DNA from: Lycium barbarum
Taxonomy: Eukaryota; Streptophyta; Magnoliopsida; Solanales; Solanaceae
Length of the DNA: 64,000 nucleotides
Direction: 5' to 3'
NCBI RefSeq assembly: GCF_019175385.1
Contig: NC_083342.1
Coordinates: 116,250,376-116,314,375 of the forward strand
The position numbers and the translations under genes are program-made. Below, piece by piece: positions 20,765 through 33,523 of the stretch (the first letter of the stretch is position 1; each line of letters opens with the position of its first letter). The notes beneath the pieces were generated by a model. That model did not search any database. It saw nothing but the letters and a program-made list of their open reading frames with translations, and was not told the DNA's origin.

Positions 20765-23700
20765 CCTTATCTCTACAAAGTACACAGACGTTTTTCGTAC
20801 TACAAATTTAGCAAAACATCAAAGTATGGCCAATAGTCTTTGCCAAAACATTAACATGTAAAAACTTATTTGGCCCGTACTTTAGTAAACACTGTACATG
20901 TACATCTGCATGGAAACAAGCTATACCATTCCATACAATACAATGTTGTCTTGGCCTTCCTAATCAATAGCCCTTCACAGTACTCTATGCTTTTTTTCTG
21001 CCACAAGAGAGTGGCATCTATATAGCCTTACAGCTACTCAATTTTTTTTCCTTACGTACTCTTTTTGATGTTAAAAGAAGATGCTAAAGAAATGGGTGTT
21101 AGATTCCAAAACATTTAAGCAGTCTTGGCAGGTTTATTAAATAAGCTTAGTAACTTTATTGGTTTCCACCATGTTTGTTTTCACACACTTGGAGGGCTCT
21201 GCTACCATGTACAGTTTCTAACATCTGTTGTAGGGAGAAAGAGATGCCCAAAAAAATTGGTAGACTTCTTTTTTTTTTTTTCCATAGATTGTAGACTGCT
21301 CTATAAATGTACCTTGTTGGCTTTGCTTAAATGCAGAATGTGCGTATCCCCACGAAGAAACAAAAAATTAAAACGAAACGTTGAAATTATATCACTAAAG
21401 TAAATAAAGTTAGACAGAAGTTCTGAACTAATATGCTCGAGTCTCGTCGCTACACACCATCAAGAATTAGGCCCACACGTGAAACGAGTGTTGAAGATAT
21501 AATTAAGTAAATAAAAGTGTAGTTTCTTTAATAGCTTAAAGTATTAGATGAGATGTTCACACATTTCAATAGATAATGTAAATCCACTAATGTATAACGT
21601 GCTATAGCATATAAGATATCTTATTTTTACGTTATTAATTTCACTTTTATTGGATGGATACTTGTAATTATTTTTTCTATAACGTGATCGTTTAAAAATT
21701 GTTTTGCACGATTAGTGCTGAACTCAAAATGAAAATAAGTAGAAGAACCACAAAAAGTACGTACTGTATGCTTAATCAACTTTCTGTGGGACATCAGTTG
21801 GCACTTCCATTAGCTTTCTACTCATAAGCTCTAGTCTAGGACTAAAATTAGAATATAAGTTGATTAACTTTCAACTTGCATATAGGAGAAAGTGATCAGC
21901 CATTGTAACCATTTCAATTAAAATAGAATCCATTTTATTCAACCCTATCCTACTCTTAGAGTTGCTCTTTACTCCCAGCTCCAACAAGCAGGCCCAATTG
22001 ATTTGGCATAGTTTAAGAATAATATTTGAATAAATTAATACATCGAAGTTTGTGTAAAACATTTTAGAAAAAATATAATTTAAATGCAAATTGGAGAAAA
22101 GTTAATTTGTCAATTTAGAAAGGTAAAAAATTTCTGGAGTGGAAAGAAAATGAGAAGTTATTTTCATTGGGATACAACGAACATAATAATGTTAGTAAAT
22201 GAGACTTAGTTGAAGTGCCAATGACTCTATGGTCGTCTACTATATATTTTGCTAGCAATATACTCTATTGTCATGGACAAATTCAATTGATTTTTAAATG
22301 ATTGAACTGATCAGAAGTGATTTATTTCAATGTAGCTGAAAAGTTTGTATTTATATAATTGGCAGTACATGATACAGTTGTTCTTATTTACAAATAAGCG
22401 AACAAAATTTAGAGCCAACAGTAGATCTTCAACAATAAAAAACTTCCTGCACTGATTCCACAGTAGGGTAATTCTAGTGATGGGATGTTAATTCGAAATT
22501 CCAGTACAGTAGTCTATATTATTTCATTTGTACTTCCTTTCACATCTAATTGGGTGATGAGAATCATGAGATATTGATCGAGGATTACACTACACTATTA
22601 CATGGAGTATGTCAGTAATATTATTTCAATATCAGTTCAAGAAGAGTGTTTTGTTCTCTTCGTTGAAATGTGTGGCCATCCAGTAATAAATACTACTAAC
22701 ATGTATTATGCATTCACATAATTAAAAAAAAATCAGCAGAACTAGTAGCTTGTGGGAGCTATCTTTTTTGTACTAACATACTTCTATACATACCTAGTCA
22801 TTGACATCCTCTAAAAGTAACGCTGTTTAAGTATATTATAGTGTTTGACACGACACAATCTTTTAGTACAGCTTAAATATTAATCCTATCGAAGATGTCT
22901 TGTCACCTCTTTCCTTCTTAAATAGGGATGAAGGTTCATGTAAATACTAATTAACTTATTGTAATTAGATGACTTTCCTAGATAAAAGAATTACTTGTTT
23001 CAAAATTGAAGGTTATTAAAATGTGAGAACAAACAAAGTGGCATAAGAACAATAGTTGGAATCCTATATTATAATCTGTAATTCGTGAAGGATTAAATAG
23101 TGGAATTTAGAACTTCCTAATTTGTCCAACTTTCAGAGTTCATTACTTAAAGGGTCATAGATTATTGGATATCGGCGAATAAAGTCTTTTTTTCTTTTTT
23201 TGTCAGTGAATTTACTCAAGCCTGAAAACGATATATCCTATCACTTTTTAATGAAACGACACTTAATTCTAAGCCAGAAAATAGAAAACACTAAACTCAA
23301 TTTAACCAACAACTTCCTATCCGACGACCCAATACCCAACTAGTAAAATTTCTCTATATGCTAAACAAATGCCGAAAATTGTCCAAAATTGCAGTGTTGT
23401 AATTTCTTTTTGATAGCTTAAATTGATGTAGCTACGATTCATCTATTTCTAGGAGTTCATTTCTAGTGTGCTTATTCTATATAGGAGTACATCAAAATTT
23501 TGGAGTGACTAAAGAAGGCATATATAGATTCTCCTTCCAAGCAAACTATTGATCAGTCCATGGGAAGCTGCCGTTCTGTGGATCTAAGGAAAACCACATG
23601 AAGTGTAACGTTGATAAGGAACATTCAGTTAGGAGTGGACCACAAATATATGTAACGGAGTCTCTGAACAGCTTTACCTTAAAGGGAAATCTTTGGTATG

Positions 23701-24430
23701 ACAAGACCAACTTAATTTCTCTTTACTATACATGTTTGCTGCTACAATGTCATGATGAAAATATGATCAAGATGTGATAGTTCTCAATTATGTTAGGGAA
23801 AAAGAAGTTGACATCAATCTTTTTCAGCAACCATACTTTTTGAATTTTGTTTTGTGCTTTTAAAACATCACTCACTTAGCTTCTTCCAATAATAATGCAA
23901 GAAAATTTAAAGGACCTTTTTATTTTCTTTTCACCTAGGAAAGATTAAAAAGCTAGGTCTATAAGGTTAACTGGAAATTGCTGGCTGTAATAAAGTTGCA
24001 GAAATTAGCGTAAGGACAAACAGCTGCATAAATTAATAAGATCAAAGATATCTTTCTGCTTCCCTCACAGCTACGTATCTCTGTGTTTCTGCGTGTGTGA
24101 GTGTGCGAGAAACAGCCTGAACTGTCAAATCATTCTGCCCCTTAAACTTTTTTTGCTTACTCTAATTACCTTGCTTTAATCTCCTACTTATTAATCAGTG
24201 ACATGCTTTTTTCTCCTTTCTCAAGCACCATACTTGTAGCAGATAGGTGCCATTTTGCACTGCTTAATGTTATATGCAATTGTTTTGTCAGGGTTTAGAA
24301 GAAAAGTGTCGGCAATTAATTGATGGCCTCATTTATTTCAGCTTAATAGAAATTTGAAATCTAAATTTATCTAGGGAAAGATGCAGCCAAAATATCATTC
24401 GGCTATCTAGTTTATAAAATATGTACACAG
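20765..24430. other. A/T-rich intergenic DNA
   Basis: No gene recognised on either strand. A short block near 21480-21580 (GTTGAAGATATAATTAAGTA ... GATGAGATGTTCACACATTT) recurs in altered form near 36635-36720, so it is a dispersed repeat, possibly the start of an LTR. The rest shows only simple A/T runs. Confidence 0.4.
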
Positions 24431-24436
24431 TGTATA

Positions 24437-24592
24437 GGCAAAATTCTTGTCATGTGACCAGGAGGTCACGAGTTCGAGCCTTGGAAATAGCCTCTTGCAA
24501 AAATGCAGGGCAAGACTGTGTACGGTAGACCCTTATGGTTCAGCCTTTCCCCGACCCCGCGCATATCGGGAGCTTAGTGCACCGGACTGCCC
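24437..24592 (+). mobile_element. Au-type SINE
   Basis: Contains GGTCACGAGTTCGAGCC (B-box-like), CCTCTTGCAAAAATGCAGGG, and CCCCGCGCATATCGGGAGCT followed by TTAGTGCACCGG. These blocks, in this order, are the signature of the Au SINE family known from many flowering plants. The A-box half is degraded. A/T-rich ATACATATAA repeats follow the 3' end. Confidence 0.85.
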
Positions 24593-26304
24593 TATACATA
24601 TAATTTATTTACCTATACATATAATATACCTACATATACTCAATATATAGCCGGAGTGTATAGATAGTGTATACTTCGGCCATACTTGATAAAGTAATTG
24701 ACCAAAGGGTATATTTACTTAAGTTTCCCATTTATTTATATCTAAATAATTAGGCTCATTTGTATTTTCTTTTCGAATCGCTTACTAGTTTTTAAAAGGT
24801 TTGAATCATTCAAATCTTACATAATCTTAAAATGAATTCATTTAAAAATTACCACTAGCTACCACCAACCACCGGCCTCAGCCGCACATCCACCACCTTT
24901 GGCCACCATAACCATACAACTTCCACTGGCCAAAACTACACATCCATCATCTTTGGCCTCCACCACTAGCCATCACCTTGCAACCATTCTCGTTTTCGCC
25001 ATTAACACCATCAGTTTCAACTGCTACTAGCTTTTAGAGAATAAGTTATTAAAAAATAATTTATTCAACACCATGTAGACTAAAGTAGTCTATTTTTAAT
25101 ATTGTCTGGATATAAGATTTATTATTTATTTATCGGAAAAGGGCCTAAAATTCCCCTGAACTATTGGATTTGGTAAAAATGCCCTTCATCCACTTTTCCG
25201 TTCCAAAATACCCCCGACGTTAACCTATTGGGTCTACTTTGCCCTTATTTTTAACGGTCCCATTAAAAATAATTAAATATTTATTTATTACGTGACCAAA
25301 TCTGATTGACCCAAATTTAAACCCTTTCCAGATTAATCACCAATGACCCGACCCAGCCCGTGTGAAAAATACCACCACCATGTGATGTTCTAACTTGAAG
25401 CTTCAAGCTTCATTAATGACTTCCATGGAGTTTTCTGCATCTTTCTTCAGGTTCTAAGCCCTAATCCAATAGTTATTCATGCTACCAACTTTAAAAATAG
25501 TATCACCCAATTAATTTAAACACCCAAAATTTACAGATTTAGAAATTTAAAGCAAGCTTCGAAAAGTTCCTTCAATGGTGGCTTTGGTTCACTTCTTCAG
25601 TGAAGTTTTTTTTACAAATATACTCAATCATGTTTGAGCTTAAGAACCAAATTCCAACATACCAAGTTCAAATCGCCAACAAATATCAAAATTAAATTTT
25701 CAAATTGAGGTCAATGTTCATCAATGAATGTCCAAATTTTCGGAGGTTTCATGAGTTTAAACAATTTTTTTTTTCAGTATTCAACTAAATTTCAACACAA
25801 ATAAAATGCAAAATTGCTTGGATTTTGTGGAATCCGACTGTGGTTGTGCATTTTGGGGGTTGAAAAATAGGGGGCATTACATGTGTCATTGCTTCAAATC
25901 GAGTTTTTGATTATGAGTTTTTTCATTTTTGCTTTTTCTTTTTCTTTTTGGTTCTTCGAATTTGCCAATTTGTGGAATTGCTTCGGATTTTGTGGAAATT
26001 TCGTTCTGTGTTGAAGCATTTTCATCGTGGGTTTTGTTGTTGTTCCTCCGCTTCTCTTATTTATCTTATTTCTTCTTGTAAATTTGTGTCATTTTATGGA
26101 GAATTCAAAGGGTAGAGATTTGCTGCTATAGCACTGATGAATTTGCGATGCATAGGGTGTGAAGTTTTCAGAAAATCGGCACCGTTGTACTAGTCCAATT
26201 TTAATTTTTTGGTTATAGGTTTCTTTGTTCTGCTTTTTTAGGTGCTTGAAATTTTCCGATTTGATCAGATTAATTCAATACAAATGGTGATGAAGATGAT
26301 GAAC

Positions 26305-28330
26305 TGTAACACCTCGTGCATTCGAGCTAAGATTGGACTCATAATACGGGGGGTATAATGAACCCAATTTGAGTAGTGTATAAATGGTGTTTGAAACTCA
26401 ATCAAGACATGAGAAGAGTCCCTGAGCAAAGGAAAGTCAGAAGCTACCCTACCGAGCGTGTTTTCAAGTGAGTTTGCACCATGTCTCAATTAAATATGTA
26501 AGTAATTTGGGAAAATTTCCTTCTTGAAATTGTAGATCTTTGAAATATCTTTCCAACGGTATATTATGGAGGTCAAACAGACATCTCTACAAAAAGTTAT
26601 GCCCGTTTTACTAAAATAGTGTTATGCCGATTTACGATGGAATCTACGGGCCATGAAAATTATACGGGCTGGAGATTTAGGCCGTAAAATTGGTCCAGAA
26701 AGCCCAAATCACTGTAATTGATTTACGATGGAATATATGGTCCGAAAACTTTTATGGGTCGTAAAATAGGGCGTAAAATGGGTCCAACAGCTATTTTAAA
26801 ACTTCGTTTCAAGGTTTTTTCACTTCATTCTTCACACCCCAAGCCCTAGAACGACCTTCTATTCTCTCACATTATCAAGAACACCAAGGTAAACCTATTC
26901 TAATCATTCCAAGTCAATTCTAATATATATCCTTGTAATCTAAACAAGAAATCATTATTCCTAACCTAGGGTTTTCAAGAAAACCCATCTCAAGGTTCAA
27001 GATTCAAGATTCAAGATTTTGGAAATCATCTTCAAAGTTAAAGTCTTTAATTCAAGTTTGGAGCATTACCAGGTATGTCGAGTTACTATCTACGTGTGGG
27101 AACATCATTGTTTTTCCCCACGCCTCTTAATCCATAAAGTATATCTTTACGAAAACTAGGGTTTCTATACCATGCTCATAACAACCCTAGGTCCATGTCC
27201 ATGATTATATTATGTATGAATTTCTATTATTCTATCATTGTGTTCTTAATAACTCCATATGATTATTGAGAATCAGTCCGTAATCCATGAAAACCCATAT
27301 ATCTCATTCCATGGGTTCTTACATGCAAGTTATGATATGCTATGATATTTTTCAAGAAAATACTATGTTTTACAAGTTTATGCAAGCAAGTTATAATCCA
27401 TGATATCCACGTACAAGCAAGCTATGATTCATGAAACCATGGGCAGCAAGTGCCACTTATTTTTACATGTTCATATTTTTGGGAGTTGCATTAATTACCG
27501 AGAAAGCTTCAAATAGCCTGAAACTACGTAGCCACTGTAGGATGAGGATTGCTCCATCCATGCTTAGGACGATCTCTCATAATGATTGGATCCTTTCATA
27601 ATATTATTAAATCTCATGTCCCTAGCAAGGTATGAGTGTTCTGCTGGCAGGACGCAAGTACCAGACCATGTTGTCGGTTATATTTACTGCTCTCCCTACT
27701 CACAATACTTTACACATGTTATATATGTATATGTACTCATGTTCATGATCATGTTTCAGCTCAGTATCTGTTATGTTATTTTCATGTCCCATGTTATTTT
27801 ATTCAGTTGCTTTACATACCAGTACATTCAATGTGCTGACATCCCCTTTTATTGCCCGGGGGCCTGCATTTCATGATGCAAGTATGGATTTACAGGACGC
27901 CACATCTGCTCAGTAGGATCTGCACGTACCATCTTATTGGTGAGCCCCATCTCATTCAGGGTTTAGGCATTGTCTTTCTTTATTTAGTTTTACATCTAAA
28001 GGTATGCTGGGGGCCTTGTCCTAGCAAGTATGTTACGTGTTTCAGACTCATGTTAGAGGTTTCATAGACAAGACAAGTGTCATGCTAGACTTCAGAGTTG
28101 GTTAGCCGGTTTGGCTCATTTATGATATTGTCCGCATTCATGACTTAACCAAGTATTTGTCTTTAATATTATGACTTACTATGTTTTACAAAAGCTCATC
28201 ATGCACTTCACTTTATAATTCCGCTCATGTATGCCTCATGATGATTCAGCAAGCCATGTGGTTCGCTCGGTCACATGCAGTCAGGCACCGAGTGTCGTGT
28301 TACGCCCAGACCATGGTTCGGGGCGTGACA
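26305..28330 (+). mobile_element. 2-kb solo LTR nested in the MULE
   Basis: Starts TGTAACACCTCG, ends GGGGCGTGACA. Flanked by the perfect 5-bp duplication TGAAC (26300-26304 and 28331-28335). Its ends and a block near 26555-26610 match the LTR at 16559-19556, but it lacks that LTR's 58-bp array. No internal protein-coding region. It inserted after the MULE. Confidence 0.88.
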
Positions 28331-28411
28331 TGAACGGTCTAAGGAAGATGAAGAACAGGGAAGATTATTGGCAATTCATTTTAGTGTAATGGGGCATTTA
28401 GGCGGCGGGGC

Positions 28412-28428
28412 GGGGGGGGGGGGGGGGG
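28412..28428 (+). repeat. G17 homopolymer
   Basis: A run of 17 G, preceded by GGCGGCGGGGC and followed by TGGTG. It lies within the MULE interior. The length is liable to sequencing or assembly error. Confidence 0.85.
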
Positions 28429-28639
28429 TGGTGTCTGGGTCTTTGGTGGATCCGGGTATTGGGATGGAATTTCAATTAATTAATTTTGTTTATTTTAAAA
28501 TTAGCCAATAAATCGTGTCACGTAATAAATAAATTTTATAACAATATAATATAGACCAATTAAATGAAAAAAAAAAATGATACAAAATCCGGTGAGAAGT
28601 TTACTTGTATCCAAGGTATCTATTCTATTCTTACTATAA

Positions 28640-29577
28640 TACTTTGTTTTAACTGTATCGCACTATGTATCATTTGATAACCCTCAAAATCTTCCATCTT
28701 TGGTTCAAATGGAAGAAATCCAAAGATATTTACAGCCAGATAGCTCGAAACAACATAACTTTCTATATCCACTTATCTTTCAGGAGTATATTTATGCACT
28801 TGCTCATGATCATGGTTTAAATAGAAATAGGTCGATTTTGTTGGAAAATTCAGGTTATAACAATAAATTTAGTTTCCCAATTGTGAAACGTTTAATTACT
28901 CGAATGTATCAATAGAATCATTTTCTTATTACTACTAATGATTTTTTTTTTATAACTAATGATTCTAACAAAAATCCATTTTTGGGGTGCAACAAGAGTT
29001 TGTATTCTCAAATGATATTAGAGGGATTTGCATTTATTGTGGAAATTCCATTTTCTCTACGATTAATATCTTCTTTCGAAGGCAAAAAGATTTTCAAATC
29101 TCATAATTTACGATCACTTCATTCAAAATTTTCCTTTTTAGAGGACAATTTTTCACATCTAAATTATGTATTAGAAATACTAATACCCTACCCCGTTCAT
29201 CTAGAAATCTTGGTTCAAACTCTTCGCTATTGGGCAAAAGATGTCTCTTCTTTACATTTATTATGATTCTTTCTCCACGAATATTGGAATTTGAATAGTC
29301 TTATTACTTCAAAGAAACCCAGTTACTCTTTTTCAAAAAAAAAATAAAAAATCAGAGATTCTTCTTCTTCTTATATAATTCTTATGTATATGAATGCGAA
29401 TCCACTTTCATCTTTCTACGGAACCAATCTTCTCATTTACGATCAACATCTTTTGGATCCCTTCTTGAACGAATCTATTTTTATGGAAAAGTAGAGCTTC
29501 TTGTAGAAGTCTTTGCTAAGGATTTTCAAGTTACCCTATGGTTATTCGAGGATCCTTTCATGCATTATGCACTATAT
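28640..29577 (+). pseudogene. matK: Nuclear copy of plastid trnK-intron/matK (5' part)
   Basis: The matK start codon is at 28709. The frame opens [20 protein letters not shown] and follows the plastid maturase for roughly the first 290 of about 509 codons, ending abruptly near 29577. About 70 bases upstream (TGTATCGCACTATGTATCAT) match the plastid trnK-intron leader. The frame is broken: CAG to TAG after MYQ (28913-28915), T-tract length changes near 28945, a changed codon giving TGA after SLHLL (29264-29266), and an A-tract expansion near 29340. In plastids MatK is the group II intron maturase; here it is dead nuclear plastid DNA (NUPT). Its right edge abuts the MULE right TIR, and part of that TIR is found on its other side (about 28515-28535). 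Extent left of 28640 is uncertain. Confidence 0.93.
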
Positions 29578-29724
29578 TTTTAAACGGGGCCATTAAAAAT
29601 AAGGGCAATTTAGGCCCCATAGGTTGACGGCGAGGGTATTTTAGAATGAACAGCTAAACGGAGGGCATTTTTGTACCAAATCCTACACTTCAAGGGCATT
29701 TTAGCCCTTTTTCCGTTTATTTAT

Positions 29725-31740
29725 TCATTTTAATTCTTATAATTATTAGTAGTTAAATAAATATAATTATATACCTTCAAATGTTGAGCATAAATAAACA
29801 ATTTTAGTTATTCAGCGTTTAAATCTTAATACAACATCTTAAATTAGGTGTGTGTTTAAAATAAACAAGACCTAAGTCTCTTTGATTGATTCAGAGAGTC
29901 GTTCCGTCTTACAATTAGAACACACTTTGGGGGCCTAGAGGAAGAATGGCTGAATGGTAAAAAATACAAGAAACTAATTTTGTAGAAGTTTTTTTTTTTT
30001 TTTTCTTTTCTATTTTTTATGTATGTTGAAATCATACTTTTTTATCGCTTTGTTTGTGGTAGACTTCAGAGGAGAGAAAAAGACCCTTTTTTAGTTTCGA
30101 AAAGCCAATCAAATGAAGTTCATTCTTTTCTCTTCAATCGAACAAAGTTGATTCTTTTTTTTTTTTTCCTTTCTTTCTTTCTTTTGTGTTGAGCCGAGTG
30201 TCTATCGAAAACAGTCTTTCTATCTCCCAAGGTAGGGGTAAGGTCTGCATACATTTACCCTTTCCGGACCCCATCATGTGAGAATATACTTGTTGTTGTC
30301 ATTGTCTTTCTTTCTTTTGTTTAAACAATATCTTGAAGTAAAATTGCAACCATATAATAATTAGAGGCATCTACATGTGCCCAAAATATGAATTAAATTA
30401 ACAAGCCTATGTTTCCACGACTCAACTATCCAATATATCAATTATTTTTGCGCTAATTTTTTCTTTTATGACCACATTTGTTGCCGACTAAGGAATTGGA
30501 AATCGTTCTCTTGTAACGATTTATGTGAATCCAATTTTCATTTTATTTCCAACCAAACGGCCATCGTTCTAATCCTATTCGAGGAGCGAGTTAGGCTCAA
30601 TTAAGGAGATTTGGTAGGTAGGATTTTATTGATGCTTCTAAAAGCACATGTTTCATAAAAATTACAAGGATTCACATGTGGTACTATTCAGTTGTATATT
30701 TGGCCCAAAAAGTGTACTATTTTTTCATATTTAGGGTTGATGCTTAGACAAAGTCAACTAATGTAAATTCTGGAGAGGTCGGGCCGTCAGGGAAAATGCC
30801 GATGAAGGCAAATTTGCATTACCCCACCTTGATTTCTACAATATACATGACAATTCGTAGTGTTGTTTTCTGTTCAACAATAAGTCAAATATTATACTGT
30901 TAATGATTTTAATCTTTGTTTTTTAGTGTTGGACCATTTTCAAAGTCCAGTTGTGTAATCCAATTCTTAGCGCAAGTGGAAGAATTGTAAGGGACAAAAT
31001 ACCCTTTGTATCATTTGATTTATACACTATGATTCCGAACTTAGTTCATGTAATATCATTGATATTCTTCTTAACTCGTTTGCTATATATTATGTTTAGC
31101 AAAACTTGAACATTCATGAGTTTTCTCTATTCATGAGTTTTTCTCTCTCTTTGCTTCTTCCTGTAATTTCTCTTTGTTAATTTAATTAAGGGAAATTCAT
31201 AGCTATCTCCCGCAGGCTATTCTTTAGATTGTTTCACTTATTTAGGAATACTCATGCAGTTTAATATAATGAACGTATATAATAGCCATGCAATCCAATT
31301 GGAAGTTAGGAGTAGCCCACTGGATAGGCTGGAGGTCAATAGTAGTTCAAAGATGAATATCTCTGGTCAAGTCCTAGTTAGGCATGAGCACATATATAAG
31401 CCATGCAGCTAGCACAAGCCTATACCAAGCAGGACCCATAAATAGGCAGCAATTAATAATAATGCCAAAGACGCCCTTAATTTTTTTTTCAATTTAAATA
31501 AAAATAATGGAACTCATAAATTTTTTTATTGATTTTGGCCCGAAAATAAAAATACACAACTAAAATAAATAGTCATTGCATCTAAAGAAGAAATACATAT
31601 ATAGTTGGCGCTTCATTATATATTTTGGATAAAACTAATTTTAGTTTGCTAAAACTGACGGAGTTTGAGCCAAGTTTTATTTTACAATTGTCCCAGAATA
31701 GAAGAAATTCACAATTGAAACAAATAGTTGCAACAAGTAA
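29725..31740. other. Intergenic DNA without a recognised gene
   Basis: Apart from the SINE at 30190-30300, only homopolymer and pyrimidine tracts are seen (T runs near 29989-30004 and 30158-30168, TTTCTTTC near 30170 and 30310). No reading frame resembles a known protein. Confidence 0.4.
30190..30300 (+). mobile_element. TS-type SINE, 3' portion
   Basis: Contains GAGCCGAGTGTCTATCGAAA, CTCCCAAGGTAGGGGTAAGG and a CTGCATACATTTACCC segment, ending in TTGTTGTTG. This is the same order as the SINE on the minus strand at 11425-11551. The 5' head is missing. Confidence 0.75.
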
Positions 31741-31744
31741 TATA

Positions 31745-32078
31745 CTACAAGAAAGAAGACATTTGCCAACAAATTTATTTTTGTTGCAATAGTTAGACTA
31801 TTATTGCAAAGAGTACTTTTGGCAATAACATTTGTTTTGTTGTTGCATAAACCTTTCCCAACGGCTGTTATTGCAACGACGTGCAACAACTTTTTTTTTG
31901 TTGCCAAAAGCACTTTTTACAACAATAGTCAATACTATGGCAACAAAAAAAAATCATTTATAAAAGATTCATCATATATGCCAACAACAAAACAAAGTCG
32001 TTGCCAAATATTGAATTTTGCCAACTATGTTATATTTGTTGCCAAAAAAATTGTTGTCATTTCTGTACTTTCTTGTAG
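31745..32078. mobile_element. CACTA-like MITE with TTGCCAACAA motifs
   Basis: Ends CTACAAGAAAG and CTTTCTTGTAG are a perfect inverted repeat, resembling the CACTACAAGAAA end of plant CACTA elements without the first bases. It is flanked by TATA on both sides. The interior repeats TTGTTGCCAA, TTTGTTGC and their complements many times, so the element can fold extensively. 334 bp. Confidence 0.7.
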
Positions 32079-32082
32079 TATA

Positions 32083-33515
32083 TTAAATTAATTAATTATA
32101 TACAGTAAACACATTTATTTTGGACGCTTTATTCTGTCTCCATTTATGAAAGGCCAAACCGACACAATAGACATTGCGATGCGAAGAGCTTTACTTGGAG
32201 AAATAGAAGAAACATGTATCACTAGTGTATATATCATTTCATTTAAAGAATAAATATACAATTGGGATAAATAAACCATTGTATATAATTAGGTGTCGAT
32301 TAATGGTTGGAAAATAACCTATCTGGAAGCAGGTTTTTAATTTTCTTTATTCATCCCCACACATCTAAAAAAGAGTATAGCCACTCTCTTTGCAGCATCA
32401 GAGTCTAAAGACTATCAAATATCAAGTCCAGGGAAATAATTAAAACTATATTGATAGTTCAAATGTGCTAACTTATAATTTATGCTTGGAGGTACGTATG
32501 ATATTGAAGCTAAAATGGCACTACTATACCAAAATGGTCATAATAATTTGGTGGAGAGGATAGGTGCCCGCCATTTATGGCTTTTATTAACCCTCCTGTC
32601 TCTAATAATAGTTAAATAATGAAGTACTGGGAAACGAAAAAAGAAAGGAAATAAATGAAGATATGGGAACCAAGAAAGAACCAAAAGAAAAAGGATAGCA
32701 CCTTGCACGACTCTCATAACTATGAAAACTACAAGTGAATGAGGGAAAGCTAATCCGCCCATGCAAACGTCCCTTTCATACTCCTTTCCCCCACCTCTGC
32801 CGCCTCTGCCTTCTCCCTACCCCCCACCCCCGCAAACCCACCCCACGCACCCCACTCCAATGCCTTCAGACACAGACAAGCACAGCCATTGGGATTTGGG
32901 AATTCCAACCACACATTTTTTTTTCTTTCACACCAAGTATGATGCATCAATCAATAAGTATTACCTAGATGACTAGGGATAAGTCCTTCTTCTTTTCAGT
33001 GGTGCACTCATATTCTAAAAATTCTAGATTTGTTTATGCATAAGTAGGGGCATATTTATGGTAGAAATAACGGTGCACGTGAATCCATGACCATTTCGCA
33101 AAATTATGTATTTTATGAATTTATGTATAAAAAAAATAGAATTGATCTGATGTATCAACGTGGCATTCATGTTATAAAAAGGATAAAGGATGCATTTGGT
33201 TGAATGCTGAGTTATACCTAGAGTAACAAGGATCAATTCCAATTGAACACCTTCTTTTTCCTCATTAATTTAGTGGTGCACTCATATTTTAAAAATTCTA
33301 AATCTGCCTCTGCAATTAGGTTCACAATTACAGGACTTAAACCTGTCATATCCATTTGCTATTTTTTTTTAATTTCCTAGTTCCAGTTTCACAACCACTT
33401 ATTTTTTGAAGGCAGAATACATCAACAACCCCTTCAACTTTTGTCGGTAAATTTTATTTATATAGACACACGAACTCCTATTCCGATGGAGTACCTGAAC
33501 ACATGATAAAATGTT
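32083..33515. other. Intergenic DNA without a recognised gene
   Basis: A C-rich stretch (32790-32860, CCCACC/CCCCGC) gives overlapping open frames on both strands with proline-rich or glycine-rich shadows and no domain. A sentence of about 40 bases (TAGTGGTGCACTCATATT) near 33000 is repeated near 33270, indicating a small duplication. Nothing else supported. Confidence 0.4.
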
Positions 33516-33523
33516 CTACGAGG

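Larger units (their letters stand above)
25134..29715. mobile_element. Mutator-like element (MULE) with nested solo LTR and plastid DNA
   Basis: The left end CGGAAAAGGGCCTAAAA (25134 on) and the right end AGCCCTTTTTCCG (to 29715) begin inverted repeats of about 135 bases that stay similar throughout (for example GCCCTTATTTTTAACGG against its complement near 29590-29605). Flanks are the perfect 9-bp duplication TTTATTTAT (25125-25133 and 29716-29724), the size made by MULE transposases. No transposase is encoded. Contents are a proline/threonine-free A/T-rich left part, a 2-kb solo LTR, a G17 run, and a piece of plastid matK. Removing the LTR with one TSD copy and the plastid piece leaves about 1.6 kb. 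A related element lies at 51607-54040. Confidence 0.85.

Noticed and set aside
24460..24500. Possible tRNA gene (GAGTTCGAGCC B box)
   Set aside because: Part of an Au-type SINE; no acceptor stem or anticodon arm.
32735..32976. Overlapping Pro-rich and Gly-rich ORFs on both strands
   Set aside because: Caused by a C-rich stretch; frames overlap on both strands and none has a domain.
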